Shown here piece by piece: positions 8,309-16,801 of a stretch of 64,000 nt of DNA (positions within the stretch are counted from its first letter, which is position 1; each line of letters opens with the position of its first letter). The translations under genes and the position numbers were made by a program. The notes under the pieces are model-generated. The model had not been told where the DNA came from. It did no database searches and saw nothing but the letters and a program-made list of their open reading frames with translations. Origin of the DNA: Clostridium septicum (GTDB taxonomy: Bacteria > Bacillota > Clostridia > Clostridiales > Clostridiaceae); assembly GCF_003606265.1 (NCBI RefSeq), contig NZ_CP023671.1:1116001-1180000 (forward strand), written 5' to 3'.

Positions 8309-10444
8309 TTAATTAAATTTTCTTTTTAAAGTGAAAATAATTCCTATAATCGCTGCTATTGCTACTGCAGAAAATCCAAATATTATTTTTAATAAACCTT
8401 CAGAGCCATCTTTTTCTTCTGCTTCAATTTCTATATTATTCTTATTCTTTTTTTCTTTATTAGTAGCTTCATTTATAGCCTTTTCTTTTTTTGCTATTTT
8501 ATTTGAGCTTTCTTTATTACTTTCCGCTAATAACTTTTCTTCTACTTTTTTAGCTGAAGTATTTAATGATGCTTCAGAGCTTTCAATTGTACTAAATTCT
8601 TGAACCTCTTTTTGTGATATTTCTGTATTTAAAGCTACACCATTTTCAATAACATCATTAACATTCCTTGCAACTTCTATTGCATTATTTGCTGATTCTT
8701 TCAAATCATAAGTTTTATCAACAACAGTTTTTTTAACTTCTTCTTTTTCAGATAATTTCTCCACTTCTTTCTCCAGAACTTTTTCAACTACATCTTTATT
8801 TACTGAATCATAATCCAATAAAGCTTCATCTTTAGCTAAAACTTCTGTATCAATTCTATCTATTAAAGTATCTTTGTGATTAACTTCTTCTGTAAATTTA
8901 TTTTCTTCAATTATTGGAGTCTCATCATATAATTGAGTTTCCCCCTCAAATGGTGTTTCATCTTTTAACACTTCAGTAGTATCTTCCTCTTTAATCTTCT
9001 CATTTTCTGGATTAATTTTTTCTTTAACTACTGATGTAGTTTCTATTGCTTCTTCTGGTTTAACTTCTTCTTCAACTTTAACTTGTTGATTTGTTTCTTC
9101 TTCAACTTTAACTTGTTGATTTGTTTCTTCTTCAGCTTTAGCTTCTTGACTTGCTTGTCCTTCTTTTCTCTTTTCTTCTGCCTTTATATATTCAGATTCT
9201 TTAACAGAATTTTTTTCTTCAAGTTCCTTAACCTCTTCTTTTTCATCCTCTATATCTGGATTAAAAGTAATAGGTTGAAATACTTTACCTGAAAACTCTA
9301 TATTCTTTTCCCCTAACTTAACCTTTTCATTAAAGTTAAAAGTTAACTCATTTATCTCTTTATTTTTTATATTATTCCATGTAATTAAAGTATTATCTTC
9401 ATTAACCATACCTTGGTTAGATATATCTTTAGGTTGTCCATTTCCACTAATAATTTTTATAGGATTTTTAATTAAAAGTTTTTCATTAATCTCTTTATTT
9501 TTTAAAGTTATCTTTTGATTGCTTAACACTACACTTTCTAAATCTTTTAAATCCTTAAGAGGTGTTATATCACTTATATTGTTATTTTTTAATTTTAAAG
9601 TCTTTAAATTATTTAATTTAGAAATTACTGATATATTACTAACTTTATTATCATCTAAAGTAACTTCTTGCAATTGAGGCAATTCACTTAAAACTGATAT
9701 ATCACTTATATTATTTCTATCTAATCTTAACCAAGTTAATCTTTTTAATGACTTTAATGGTGTTAGGTCAGACACTTCTGTATTATTTATAGATAATACT
9801 TCTAAATTTTTCAAATTATTTACTACACTAATATCTTTTATATTAGTTCCACCTATATATAGTACTTGTAGATTTTCAAGATTCTTTATTGATTCAAAAT
9901 TTGTTATTTTATTTGAATCCATTAATAAGTATTTTAAATTTGTTAAATTACTTAATGAAGATATATCTTTTATATTAGTTGCATTTACAAATAAATCTCT
10001 TAATCTTTTTAAACTTTTTAAAGGCGTTATATCTTCTACTGGATTTAGGTTTATATATAAATCTCTTAACTCTGTTAAGTTGCTTAATAAACTAATATCA
10101 GTAATATTATTATTTTGTAAATCTAATATTCTTAAGTCTTTACAATATTGTATTCCCTCTAAATTAGATATTTCACTTCTAGCTATGTACAATTCCTGTA
10201 TTTTAGATAACTTGTATTTTGATATTTCATCATCTTCTCTTTGACCTAAAGCTTTATTTAGGGCTTTTTTTAAATTTGGATCAGGAATATTTACACCATT
10301 TCTATTAAAGATATAATTTTCACCTAAAAAATTAATATCTTCATTACCTCTCCCATTAACATCTGCTAAAGTCCTTAATGTTGGCATAGCACAAGAAAAA
10401 CCTAATGCCATTACCAATATAACTGTTAGTATTCTTTTTTTCAT
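8309..10444 (-). CDS. Internalin-type LRR surface protein with C-terminal membrane anchor
   Basis: 711 residues. Signal peptide ~1-28; a cap region with PDPNLKKALNKALGQREDD; about eleven 21-22-residue leucine-rich repeats of the internalin type (~85-325, pattern LxxLxxLxLxxNxIxDIxxLxxL); an Ig-like domain (~330-405) ending FSGKVFQPITF; a long Glu/Lys-rich extension (~410-680) with a near-perfect short repeat of VKVEEETNQQ; and a single membrane segment (~684-705) with a KRKFN tail. No LPXTG is present. It is a paralogue of the two dockerin LRR proteins at 19.7 and 21.3 kb, which share the cap, the LRRs and the FSGKV.QP domain but end in dockerins. Its role is probably adhesion or protein binding. 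Confidence 0.9.
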   Translation of the reverse strand: MKKRILTVILVMALGFSCAMPTLRTLADVNGRGNEDINFLGENYIFNRNGVNIPDPNLKKALNKALGQREDDEISKYKLSKIQELYIARSEISNLEGIQYCKDLRILDLQNNNITDISLLSNLTELRDLYINLNPVEDITPLKSLKRLRDLFVNATNIKDISSLSNLTNLKYLLMDSNKITNFESIKNLENLQVLYIGGTNIKDISVVNNLKNLEVLSINNTEVSDLTPLKSLKRLTWLRLDRNNISDISVLSELPQLQEVTLDDNKVSNISVISKLNNLKTLKLKNNNISDITPLKDLKDLESVVLSNQKITLKNKEINEKLLIKNPIKIISGNGQPKDISNQGMVNEDNTLITWNNIKNKEINELTFNFNEKVKLGEKNIEFSGKVFQPITFNPDIEDEKEEVKELEEKNSVKESEYIKAEEKRKEGQASQEAKAEEETNQQVKVEEETNQQVKVEEEVKPEEAIETTSVVKEKINPENEKIKEEDTTEVLKDETPFEGETQLYDETPIIEENKFTEEVNHKDTLIDRIDTEVLAKDEALLDYDSVNKDVVEKVLEKEVEKLSEKEEVKKTVVDKTYDLKESANNAIEVARNVNDVIENGVALNTEISQKEVQEFSTIESSEASLNTSAKKVEEKLLAESNKESSNKIAKKEKAINEATNKEKKNKNNIEIEAEEKDGSEGLLKIIFGFSAVAIAAIIGIIFTLKRKFN

Positions 10445-10545
10445 ATACGTCTCCTTTACTTTGAATATTTCTCATCACATATTAACAATTGCTACTTTTG
10501 TATATTTTATTAACAATAAATTAACTTTCTGTGAACTTCCAGTTA

Positions 10546-10574
10546 ATTATAATAATTTTTATTTTTATTTTCAA
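10546..10574 (-). promoter_or_regulatory. Predicted sigma-A promoter of the membrane-anchored LRR gene
   Basis: On the minus strand TTGAAA (10569-10574) and TATAAT (10546-10551) are separated by 17 bp, about 100 bp upstream of ATG 10444. Confidence 0.65.
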
Positions 10575-10672
10575 AGTAAAATTAATGGAAATAGTACCAT
10601 TAAAATACTAACTAATACATAATATTACTTTAATTCCTATATAAATCATATTAGTAATCTATATGAAAAAGG

Positions 10673-10747
10673 TAAAAAAATAGAGATATTTTATATAAAT
10701 ACAAAATATCTCTGCAAAAATTAGCTGTTATAGTAAATCACTGCTCT
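10673..10747 (-). ncRNA. Candidate small RNA of about 75 nt
   Basis: On the minus strand a promoter (TTTACA 10778-10783, 18-bp spacer, perfect TATAAT 10754-10759) lies just before a short non-coding stretch. That stretch ends in a strong terminator hairpin, AGAGATATTTT (10682-10692 with 10703-10713), plus seven T. No ORF with a ribosome site fits between. The LRR gene has its own promoter further downstream, so this looks like an independent transcript rather than only a leader. No known RNA family is recognised. Confidence 0.5.
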
Positions 10748-10753
10748 GTGTTA

Positions 10754-10783
10754 ATTATACTATAGTGGACAAGTTAATGTAAA
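10754..10783 (-). promoter_or_regulatory. Promoter of the candidate small RNA
   Basis: -35 TTTACA (10778-10783) and -10 TATAAT (10754-10759) on the minus strand with an 18-bp spacer. The spacer holds TTGTCCACTATAG. Confidence 0.6.
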
Positions 10784-10831
10784 CATTTTGAAGTGGATTT
10801 CCAAAAAATTCACACTTTTAAGATTTTAAAT

Positions 10832-10865
10832 AGAAAAATACCCCCTGATAAGGGAGTATTTTTCT
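10832..10865 (-). terminator. Terminator downstream of the VanZ-like gene
   Basis: A 15-bp inverted repeat (10832-10846 with 10851-10865, AGAAAAATACYCCCT) is best paired as minus-strand RNA, where its one odd position becomes a G-U pair. Between it and the VanZ stop, 10865-10948 holds two degenerate copies of a ~42-bp unit beginning TAGGAAG. Confidence 0.6.
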
Positions 10866-11042
10866 AGGAAGTTAATACTAACATACTTAATATTAAAGTA
10901 TTTCTTTAGGAAGCTAATGTTAATATATTTTAATTATGAAAATCTTTAATTAAGAAAATTTCCATAATTAAATTATACATTAAATCTCTAAAATCATAAA
11001 CCTTTTTTTTGAATATTTTCATTTTATTAACATAATGTTTTC

Positions 11043-11600
11043 TTATATTTCCTCTGGTTTATATTTTTCTTCCTTCAAACTTCTTCTCATTCTTCTTTCC
11101 CTTCTTATTCTCATTCTCTGTCTTTCTTTCTTGCGCCTAATTTCTTTAAATATGTTTATGCAAATACAAGTTAAAATCGTTCCTACAAATCCACCGGTAA
11201 AATCTATTAAAACGTCTTTTACACTGGAATATCTACTAGGAATATATAATTGATAAAATTCGTCCATTACTGCCAGAAATAAGACAGTAAATAATGAATA
11301 TGTAATAATTTCTCTTAATTTTAAGCCTAAGGTACTTAAAAAAACACTAACTACAGTTGCTAATAAAAGAAATTCTAATCCATGAGCTATCTTTCTTATA
11401 ATAAAATTTAACTTACTGGCTTTATATTTACAATCTCCATTACTGGAAAAGGCATCTTCGCTATTATTAGAGAATTTTTCTATTATAGTATAAACTATCG
11501 ATTTGCTCCTGCTATTTGATTTCTGCCCATTTTGACTAGAATTTAAAAATATAAATCCTATAGAGGCAATAACCAAAATTCCCATGACTATTTTTTTCAT
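11043..11600 (-). CDS. VanZ-like family membrane protein
   Basis: 185 residues. An N-terminal membrane segment (~4-22) is followed by the VanZ-like signature: RKIAHGLEF, two further hydrophobic segments, then DEFYQLYIPSRYSSVKDVLI and DFTGGFVG, and a last membrane segment. The C-terminal ~35 residues are strongly basic (RRKKERQRMRIRRERRMRR). The family is widespread near cell-envelope and exopolysaccharide genes. VanZ itself gives low-level teicoplanin resistance, but most members have no defined role. Start ATG 11600 follows AAGGAG. It lies downstream of the second CpsC/CpsD pair but after that pair's terminator, so it is probably transcribed separately. Confidence 0.88.
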   Translation of the reverse strand: MKKIVMGILVIASIGFIFLNSSQNGQKSNSRSKSIVYTIIEKFSNNSEDAFSSNGDCKYKASKLNFIIRKIAHGLEFLLLATVVSVFLSTLGLKLREIITYSLFTVLFLAVMDEFYQLYIPSRYSSVKDVLIDFTGGFVGTILTCICINIFKEIRRKKERQRMRIRRERRMRRSLKEEKYKPEEI

Positions 11601-11697
11601 AACTCACTCCTTACTAGATTTGTATTTGTAACATCTTCTATTATATTACTTTTAAGCTTTAAAATCACTTTTAATTTTATAATAAAAAACATAAAAA

Positions 11698-11734
11698 AAT
11701 AAAGTTATAACTATAATTTAGTTATAACTTTATT
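11698..11734 (-). terminator. Terminator after the second cpsCD pair
   Basis: A perfect 14-bp stem AATAAAGTTATAAC (11698-11711 with 11721-11734) is followed by a T run on the minus strand, 160 bp past the kinase stop. Confidence 0.8.
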
Positions 11735-11896
11735 AATTATTACTAAAAGGGTGGTTTATATAAGCTCTTTATTAAATAAGATATTATAATACTTACCACA
11801 TTTATTATCTTTTATACATATTTAATTTTAATTTTTTATACTATTTTATATAATTAATTATATATTATTAAATTTTCATATTATATCAATACATTA

Positions 11897-12547
11897 TTAC
11901 TTTTCCCCATAATAATGATAGTTTTCACTATTATTATTTACTCCATTTAAAACAGTACCTATTATATTTGCATTAACTTTCCTAAGTAAATTTATAGAGT
12001 TATGAACTGAATCTCTCTTAGTTTTCTCTGCTTTAATTACAAGTAAAGTACCATCTGCTTCTGTTGATAAAACTTGAGAATCTGTTACAGCTTGTACTGG
12101 TGGAGTATCTATAATTATGTAATCAAAGTTTTCTCTTAGTTCTTTTAATAGATTCTTCATAGCCTTTGATCCTAACATTTCTGAAGGATTTGGAGGTATT
12201 TTTCCTGAAGTTAGTAAAAGTAAATTGTCCCCATGCCTTTTTAAAACTTGAATTAGCTTTTTTTGTCCTATCAATACATCTGATAAACCAGTTAAATTTG
12301 ATATTTTAAATTTTTTATGTATAGATGGTTTTCTCAAATCACAATCTATTAAAATTACTTTCTTTTCGCCTTGTGCTAATGATAATGCAAGATTTGCTGC
12401 TGTTGTTGATTTTCCTTCCCCAGGTTCAGAACTTGTTATTACTATAGACTTACATTCTTCATCAAAAGATGAATATTGTATATTTGTCCTTAATGTTCTA
12501 TAACTTTCTGCAGCCACAGACCTTGGCTTATTTTCCACTATTAACAT
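11897..12547 (-). CDS. cpsD: CpsD/CapB-type tyrosine autokinase (second copy)
   Basis: 216 residues. BY-kinase ATPase with Walker A EPGEGKSTTAANLA (~41-54), Walker A' ILIDCDLRKP (~75-84), Walker B YIIIDTPPV (~146-154) and a short C-terminal tyrosine cluster (NYHYYGEK). These kinases act with a CpsC-type membrane activator to control chain length and export of capsule polymers. The gene lies 27 bp downstream of cpsC copy 2 and is very similar to the kinase at 45575-46225 inside the main capsule operon. ATG 12547 follows GGGGGG. No other polymer genes adjoin this pair apart from galE upstream. Confidence 0.93.
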   Translation of the reverse strand: MLIVENKPRSVAAESYRTLRTNIQYSSFDEECKSIVITSSEPGEGKSTTAANLALSLAQGEKKVILIDCDLRKPSIHKKFKISNLTGLSDVLIGQKKLIQVLKRHGDNLLLLTSGKIPPNPSEMLGSKAMKNLLKELRENFDYIIIDTPPVQAVTDSQVLSTEADGTLLVIKAEKTKRDSVHNSINLLRKVNANIIGTVLNGVNNNSENYHYYGEK

Positions 12548-12574
12548 AAAATGCCCCCCAATTATTATTCACTC

Positions 12575-13252
12575 TTATTTTTCATCTAAAAATTTTGGTA
12601 TAACTCCTATTACAGGAATATCTAATTCATCTTCTATTTGTTTTTTGGTTTTAAAAGAGTTATCTAAAAATTCTAGTAAAAATACTATTCCAACTCCAAC
12701 CATTAAACCTAATAAAAATGATATTAATATATTAATGGTTTTATTTGGGCTTACTGGCTTTTCTGGAAGTGAAGCACTTTCTAATACCTTTACATTTCCA
12801 TTTGGAACTAAATCTGTAGATTGTTTTACAAATTCATCTGTAATTGCATTAATTAACTTAAGTGAAATTTCTGGTGAACTGTTTTTATACTTAACTTCAA
12901 GAATTTGTGTATCTGAAACAGGTACAACAGTTAAATTATTAAGTACATCTCCAGTAGTTTCATTAGCATTACTTTTTGATATTGCTACATTAATTAAATC
13001 TCTTGTTTTTATAACTTCTGAATATGTTTTCAATAATTTTTGATACATCAATATATCATTTTGATTATAACCTTCTTGTGCTGTTTCCTCTTTTCCTATA
13101 AATAATTTAACCTTAGTCTCATATTTAGGTTTAATTAAAAATAAGGTTATAAGAGCTGATAATATTGTTGTTAGTAAAGTAGTAACTAATATAACTTTCC
13201 ATCTCTTTTTTAAAGATTTAATTAAATCTATCAAATTTATTTCCTTTTCCAC
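12575..13252 (-). CDS. cpsC: CpsC/Wzz-type chain-length determinant and kinase activator (second copy)
   Basis: 225 residues. Wzz topology: membrane segment ~19-40, an extracytoplasmic domain containing the conserved KTYSEVIKTRDLI-like helix, the proline-rich PEKPVSPNK before membrane segment two (~172-194), and a short cytoplasmic tail with DIPVIGVIPKF that docks the partner kinase. The start is GTG at 13252, five bases after GGGGGG. It is closely related to the cpsC at 46238-46915. A 7-bp TGTCGAA string lies at 13499-13505, 250 bp upstream. Confidence 0.92.
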   Translation of the reverse strand: MEKEINLIDLIKSLKKRWKVILVTTLLTTILSALITLFLIKPKYETKVKLFIGKEETAQEGYNQNDILMYQKLLKTYSEVIKTRDLINVAISKSNANETTGDVLNNLTVVPVSDTQILEVKYKNSSPEISLKLINAITDEFVKQSTDLVPNGNVKVLESASLPEKPVSPNKTINILISFLLGLMVGVGIVFLLEFLDNSFKTKKQIEDELDIPVIGVIPKFLDEK

Positions 13253-13561
13253 CTTTGCCCCCCATTTATTTTTTATTTATTAAATTATATAAAAATTATA
13301 TCATAAATTATGCTTTTGTGAATAAATATGATATTTCATTGCTATCATTTAACATTCTAAAAATTTTTCTATATATTATTATTTCATTTATGTTTTTAAA
13401 TTTATTAAAATATGAATTATACTTATTAATTTTTTATTTCATTTTTTTAAATTTAACCTTTGAAATAATAGATTTCTACAAATAACCATTGTTTCATTTG
13501 TCGAATTTTCTGTTACGATTTTTTTTGAATTCTCATTAAAGATATACATATATTACAAATA
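13253..13561. other. AT-rich intergenic region upstream of cpsC copy 2
   Basis: No gene is recognised. The forward-strand ORF here lacks a ribosome site and is made of AT-rich hydrophobic codons. A TGTCGAA heptamer (13499-13505) matches the Spo0A box core but stands alone. Confidence 0.35.
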
Positions 13562-13605
13562 AAAAAGAGATATTTTAAATATAACATATCTAAATATCTC
13601 TTTTT
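13562..13605 (-). terminator. Terminator downstream of galE
   Basis: A 14-bp stem AAAAAGAGATATTT (13562-13575 with 13592-13605) is followed by T residues on the minus strand, 65 bp past the galE stop. Confidence 0.75.
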
Positions 13606-13669
13606 CTATTTATATAATTTAAAAATTATTACTATATATTACTTAATAAAATTATTATATCTTTTATTT

Positions 13670-14668
13670 TTAATTATTTTTACTTTGCCATCTCCAAGAA
13701 TCTTCACATATTTCTTTAATTCCTTTTTCAGCTACCCAGTTAAGTTCTCTGTTAGCTTTACTTGGGTTTGCATAACATGTTGCTATATCTCCTGGTCTTC
13801 TGCCAACTATTTTATAAGGTATTTCTACTCCACTAGCTTCTGAAAAAGCTTTAACTAGTTCTAATACACTATATCCTTTTCCTGTTCCCAAATTATAAGT
13901 TACAAGCCCTGGATTTTCATTTAATTTCTCTAATGCCTTTAAATGTCCTTTAGCTAAGTCTACTACATGTATATAATCTCTTACACCAGTTCCGTCTACT
14001 GTATCATAATCATCTCCAAATATATTAAGTTCTTTTAATTCTCCTACAGCTACCTTTGTTATATATGGCATTAAATTGTTAGGAATTCCTTTTGGATCTT
14101 CTCCTATAAGACCACTTTTATGTGCTCCAACAGGATTAAAGTATCTTAAAATAGCTATATTAAAAGAATTATCAGCTTTATATAAATCCCTTAGAATATC
14201 TTCTACCATAAGCTTAGTTCTTCCATAAGGATTAGTTGCTGAAAGAGGGGCATTTTCAGGTATTGGTATTATTTCCGACTCCCCATACACAGTTGCTGAA
14301 GAACTAAACACAAAATTTTTAACATCATACTTTTTCATAAGTTTTAATAAAACTAATGTACTAGTTAAGTTATTATTATAATACTCAAGAGGCATTGAAA
14401 CTGATTCCCCTACAGCCTTTAATGCTGCAAAATGAATAACTGCATCTATATTATTTTCTTTAAAAACAACTTCAACATCATCTTCATTTAATAAATCTAT
14501 TTTATAAAACTTAGGTTCTTTCCCTGTTATTTCTTTAATTTTATCCTTAACCATTATATTGCTATTGTATAGGTTATCAACAATAATAACTTTATGTCCT
14601 TCATTTAGAAGTTCTATAGTTGTATGACTACCTATGTAACCCATTCCACCCGAAACTAATATCGCCAT
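13670..14668 (-). CDS. galE: UDP-glucose 4-epimerase
   Basis: 332 residues, normal family length. NAD-binding GGMGYIGSH at 8-16, catalytic Ser/Thr region SSSATVYG, YGRTK (Tyr/Lys pair, ~148-152), and C-terminal substrate-site residues in YFNPVGAH and RRPGDIA. It interconverts UDP-glucose and UDP-galactose in the cytoplasm, supplying galactose for surface glycans and the Leloir pathway. It stands alone with its own terminator between the dockerin glucosaminidase and cpsC copy 2. No other gal gene is nearby. Confidence 0.96.
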   Translation of the reverse strand: MAILVSGGMGYIGSHTTIELLNEGHKVIIVDNLYNSNIMVKDKIKEITGKEPKFYKIDLLNEDDVEVVFKENNIDAVIHFAALKAVGESVSMPLEYYNNNLTSTLVLLKLMKKYDVKNFVFSSSATVYGESEIIPIPENAPLSATNPYGRTKLMVEDILRDLYKADNSFNIAILRYFNPVGAHKSGLIGEDPKGIPNNLMPYITKVAVGELKELNIFGDDYDTVDGTGVRDYIHVVDLAKGHLKALEKLNENPGLVTYNLGTGKGYSVLELVKAFSEASGVEIPYKIVGRRPGDIATCYANPSKANRELNWVAEKGIKEICEDSWRWQSKNN

Positions 14669-14784
14669 ATTTTCCCCTCCATTTGTATTAACAATTTAAA
14701 ATTTATATTAAATGCTTCGTTTATTATAACATTATCTTTAAGTTTTCTACAAATTCAACTTTAATATTAAAGCCTTACAAAATG

Positions 14785-14821
14785 TTAAAAAGAGAAATTC
14801 TACACAAATTTCTCTTTTTAA
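14785..14821 (-). terminator. Terminator after the dockerin glucosaminidase gene
   Basis: A perfect 15-bp stem TTAAAAAGAGAAATT (14785-14799 with 14807-14821), about 30 bp past the stop codon. Confidence 0.85.
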
Positions 14822-14852
14822 TATTTTACATAATCTAATATATTTATGAATT

Positions 14853-16778
14853 TTATAACTTCTTTGAAATACTAATTAAATCTAATACATCTACAATTCC
14901 ATCACTATTTAAATCTAAATATCTTTTAAATCCTCTACTAGCACTTGTTGAATTATATTCTACAGCCATTTTAGATAGATCTTCTATATCAGTTTTCCCA
15001 TTTCTATTTACATCACTTTTTTCATATCCTGGTATAAATGGACTACTGGGTGTATTTATAAATTTAACATTATTAGTTTTTATAAATCCTCTGTTATTCC
15101 AATCATAATTTCCATGGAATTTATTTTCATCTCCACCATCGTCTAAAGCTGTAGTTCTATCTGGAAATACTTCATATTCTCCCCAATTATTTGATTCTCC
15201 ATATGTTAGTGCAACTATATTTCCTGAATATCCACCCCATCCACTAACGGTTGGATTTATATTATATATAAGCTCTCCATTTTGATTTGTAACTGTATTA
15301 GCTCCTGTATATGTTGCAAGTTGATAAGCATCATAATCTGTTAAGTCATCTAAATCTCCACCTGAAAGTTCAAAATCTATATCAAGTATATGTTGAGCAG
15401 CTTTTTCTCCCCAGTATGGATCTGAAGCATATTTTACATTTGCTCCTAGAGCTTTATTTCCTAAATATCCTCCAAAGTATCTCCAATCAGCTGGATCTGC
15501 ATATCCTCTAGAAATATAGTTTTTAGCAAATTCTCTTACTGAATCCCCTGGAGTTTGGAATGAGTTTGCGCTTTCTCCTGGACTAAAATCATATGCTGCA
15601 ATACCAAATAAATTGTTTTTAGTTAATGCTATATTTGAAGTTCCAAAAGCTGACTCGTTTATTGCTACTCCTAACATTAATAACGGATTTACCCCATACT
15701 TATTTTGACTTTCTATAAATACATCACCTAATCCTCTAAGCTTACTATTAGCTTTTGCATTTCTATTTATATATGAGTTTAATTGTGAAGCTGTATAGTT
15801 TGTCTTAGTTCTAAATGGTAGGTATTGATAGTATGCATAGTATGGTGAGCTTGAATTTACAGCTCTTCCCTTTGTATTACTTTTTAAATCTGTTATTAAT
15901 TTATTAAGCCCTTCTGATATTGTATTTCCATCATAAAAATACACTCCATCATAACTATAATAATCTTTTCCTGGTGTTAAGTATGAAGGTGCTTTACCAA
16001 CCTTTATTGAATAACCATTACCCTCATAAGATGTCATATTATTAGATATAAAGTGATATAAGAATCCATTTTTAACTAAATAACAACTTGGATTAGTTAC
16101 TTGATTTATTGGAACTACCACTAAATCATAATCATTTGAACTTTGATTTTTATTTACCCAGCCATTATATCCATTTACTTGAACCTTAGCTGCATTACCT
16201 ATATCTTCTATAATAGGTACATCATCTATATATCCTTGATTTATATATGTGAACTGTTTGCTTAACTCTGGATTTGAATAAATATATGTTAAATAGTTAT
16301 TGCTGGCTTCTGGCTTACCGTCTCTATGTTTCCATATTCTTCCCATTGAGTTAGTTGAATAGACGGCTTGTCCTCCAGCATTAATTACTGTTGGAATTAT
16401 CTCTCCTTCATGATGCTCAAGTTCTTCTTTCTTAGTTTCTAATTTATCTGCTTTATCTATTGCTTCCTTTAAAGTATTGGCATTTTCTACATACTTGTAG
16501 CTTCCATCACTATAAGCTAATGCAATTTCAAAATTTGCTGTAGTTTCTTTTTTTAAAACCTTTATTTCTTTGCTTTCTTCAAGTTTCTTTTTAACTTCTG
16601 GCTTTTCATCCACAGAATAACTTGGACTAAAATACTGAAAGTCTCCAATTTTTACTTCTTCATATTTTTTAATATCTTCATTTCCTTGAGATTTTGTTTC
16701 TTCTGCAAAAATATTAACTGTCGGTGATATAAAAGTAGCTATTAAAATTAATGATAACAGCTTTTTAAGTTTTCTCAT
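14853..16778 (-). CDS. Secreted dockerin-bearing N-acetylglucosaminidase (GH73-type)
   Basis: 641 residues. Signal peptide ~1-25; a region ~75-330 of SH3-like/unknown beta character (QAVYSTNSMGRIWKHRDG, VQVNGYNGWVN); glucosaminidase domain ~335-475 with the presumed catalytic Glu375 in GVAINESAFGTS and NNLFGIAAYD; a further SH3-like region to ~575; C-terminal dockerin ~588-641 with two calcium loops, DVNRNGKTDIEDL and DLNSDGIVDVLDL. The enzyme class cleaves the GlcNAc-MurNAc bond of peptidoglycan. The dockerin predicts docking to a cohesin. The start is 23 bp from the stop of the cohesin membrane protein just upstream, so enzyme and anchor are very likely co-transcribed. Confidence 0.93.
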   Translation of the reverse strand: MRKLKKLLSLILIATFISPTVNIFAEETKSQGNEDIKKYEEVKIGDFQYFSPSYSVDEKPEVKKKLEESKEIKVLKKETTANFEIALAYSDGSYKYVENANTLKEAIDKADKLETKKEELEHHEGEIIPTVINAGGQAVYSTNSMGRIWKHRDGKPEASNNYLTYIYSNPELSKQFTYINQGYIDDVPIIEDIGNAAKVQVNGYNGWVNKNQSSNDYDLVVVPINQVTNPSCYLVKNGFLYHFISNNMTSYEGNGYSIKVGKAPSYLTPGKDYYSYDGVYFYDGNTISEGLNKLITDLKSNTKGRAVNSSSPYYAYYQYLPFRTKTNYTASQLNSYINRNAKANSKLRGLGDVFIESQNKYGVNPLLMLGVAINESAFGTSNIALTKNNLFGIAAYDFSPGESANSFQTPGDSVREFAKNYISRGYADPADWRYFGGYLGNKALGANVKYASDPYWGEKAAQHILDIDFELSGGDLDDLTDYDAYQLATYTGANTVTNQNGELIYNINPTVSGWGGYSGNIVALTYGESNNWGEYEVFPDRTTALDDGGDENKFHGNYDWNNRGFIKTNNVKFINTPSSPFIPGYEKSDVNRNGKTDIEDLSKMAVEYNSTSASRGFKRYLDLNSDGIVDVLDLISISKKL

Positions 16779-16801
16779 AACTTTACTTCCCTTCTGTTAA
16801 A

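Noticed and set aside
10520..10550. CCAGTT near the LRR gene as a possible VirR box
   Set aside because: VirR sites need two CCAGTT-type repeats at fixed spacing; only one is present here and at 58217.
10745..10800. AGTGGACAAG string resembling an IS3-type terminal sequence
   Set aside because: It is part of the candidate small RNA promoter. No matching second end or transposase piece is nearby.
11043..11600. VanZ-like gene as a glycopeptide resistance determinant
   Set aside because: No vanHAX genes are present and most VanZ-like proteins have no link to resistance, so only the family name is used.
13255..13485. Hydrophobic plus-strand ORF between galE and cpsC copy 2
   Set aside because: Phe/Leu/Ile/Tyr-rich translation of very AT-rich DNA, no ribosome site; typical noise in such a genome.
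13499..13505. TGTCGAA, a Spo0A box core, upstream of cpsC copy 2
   Set aside because: A single heptamer in 64 kb is expected by chance. The similar TGTCGAT before the main capsule operon is one base off. Too weak to call a site.
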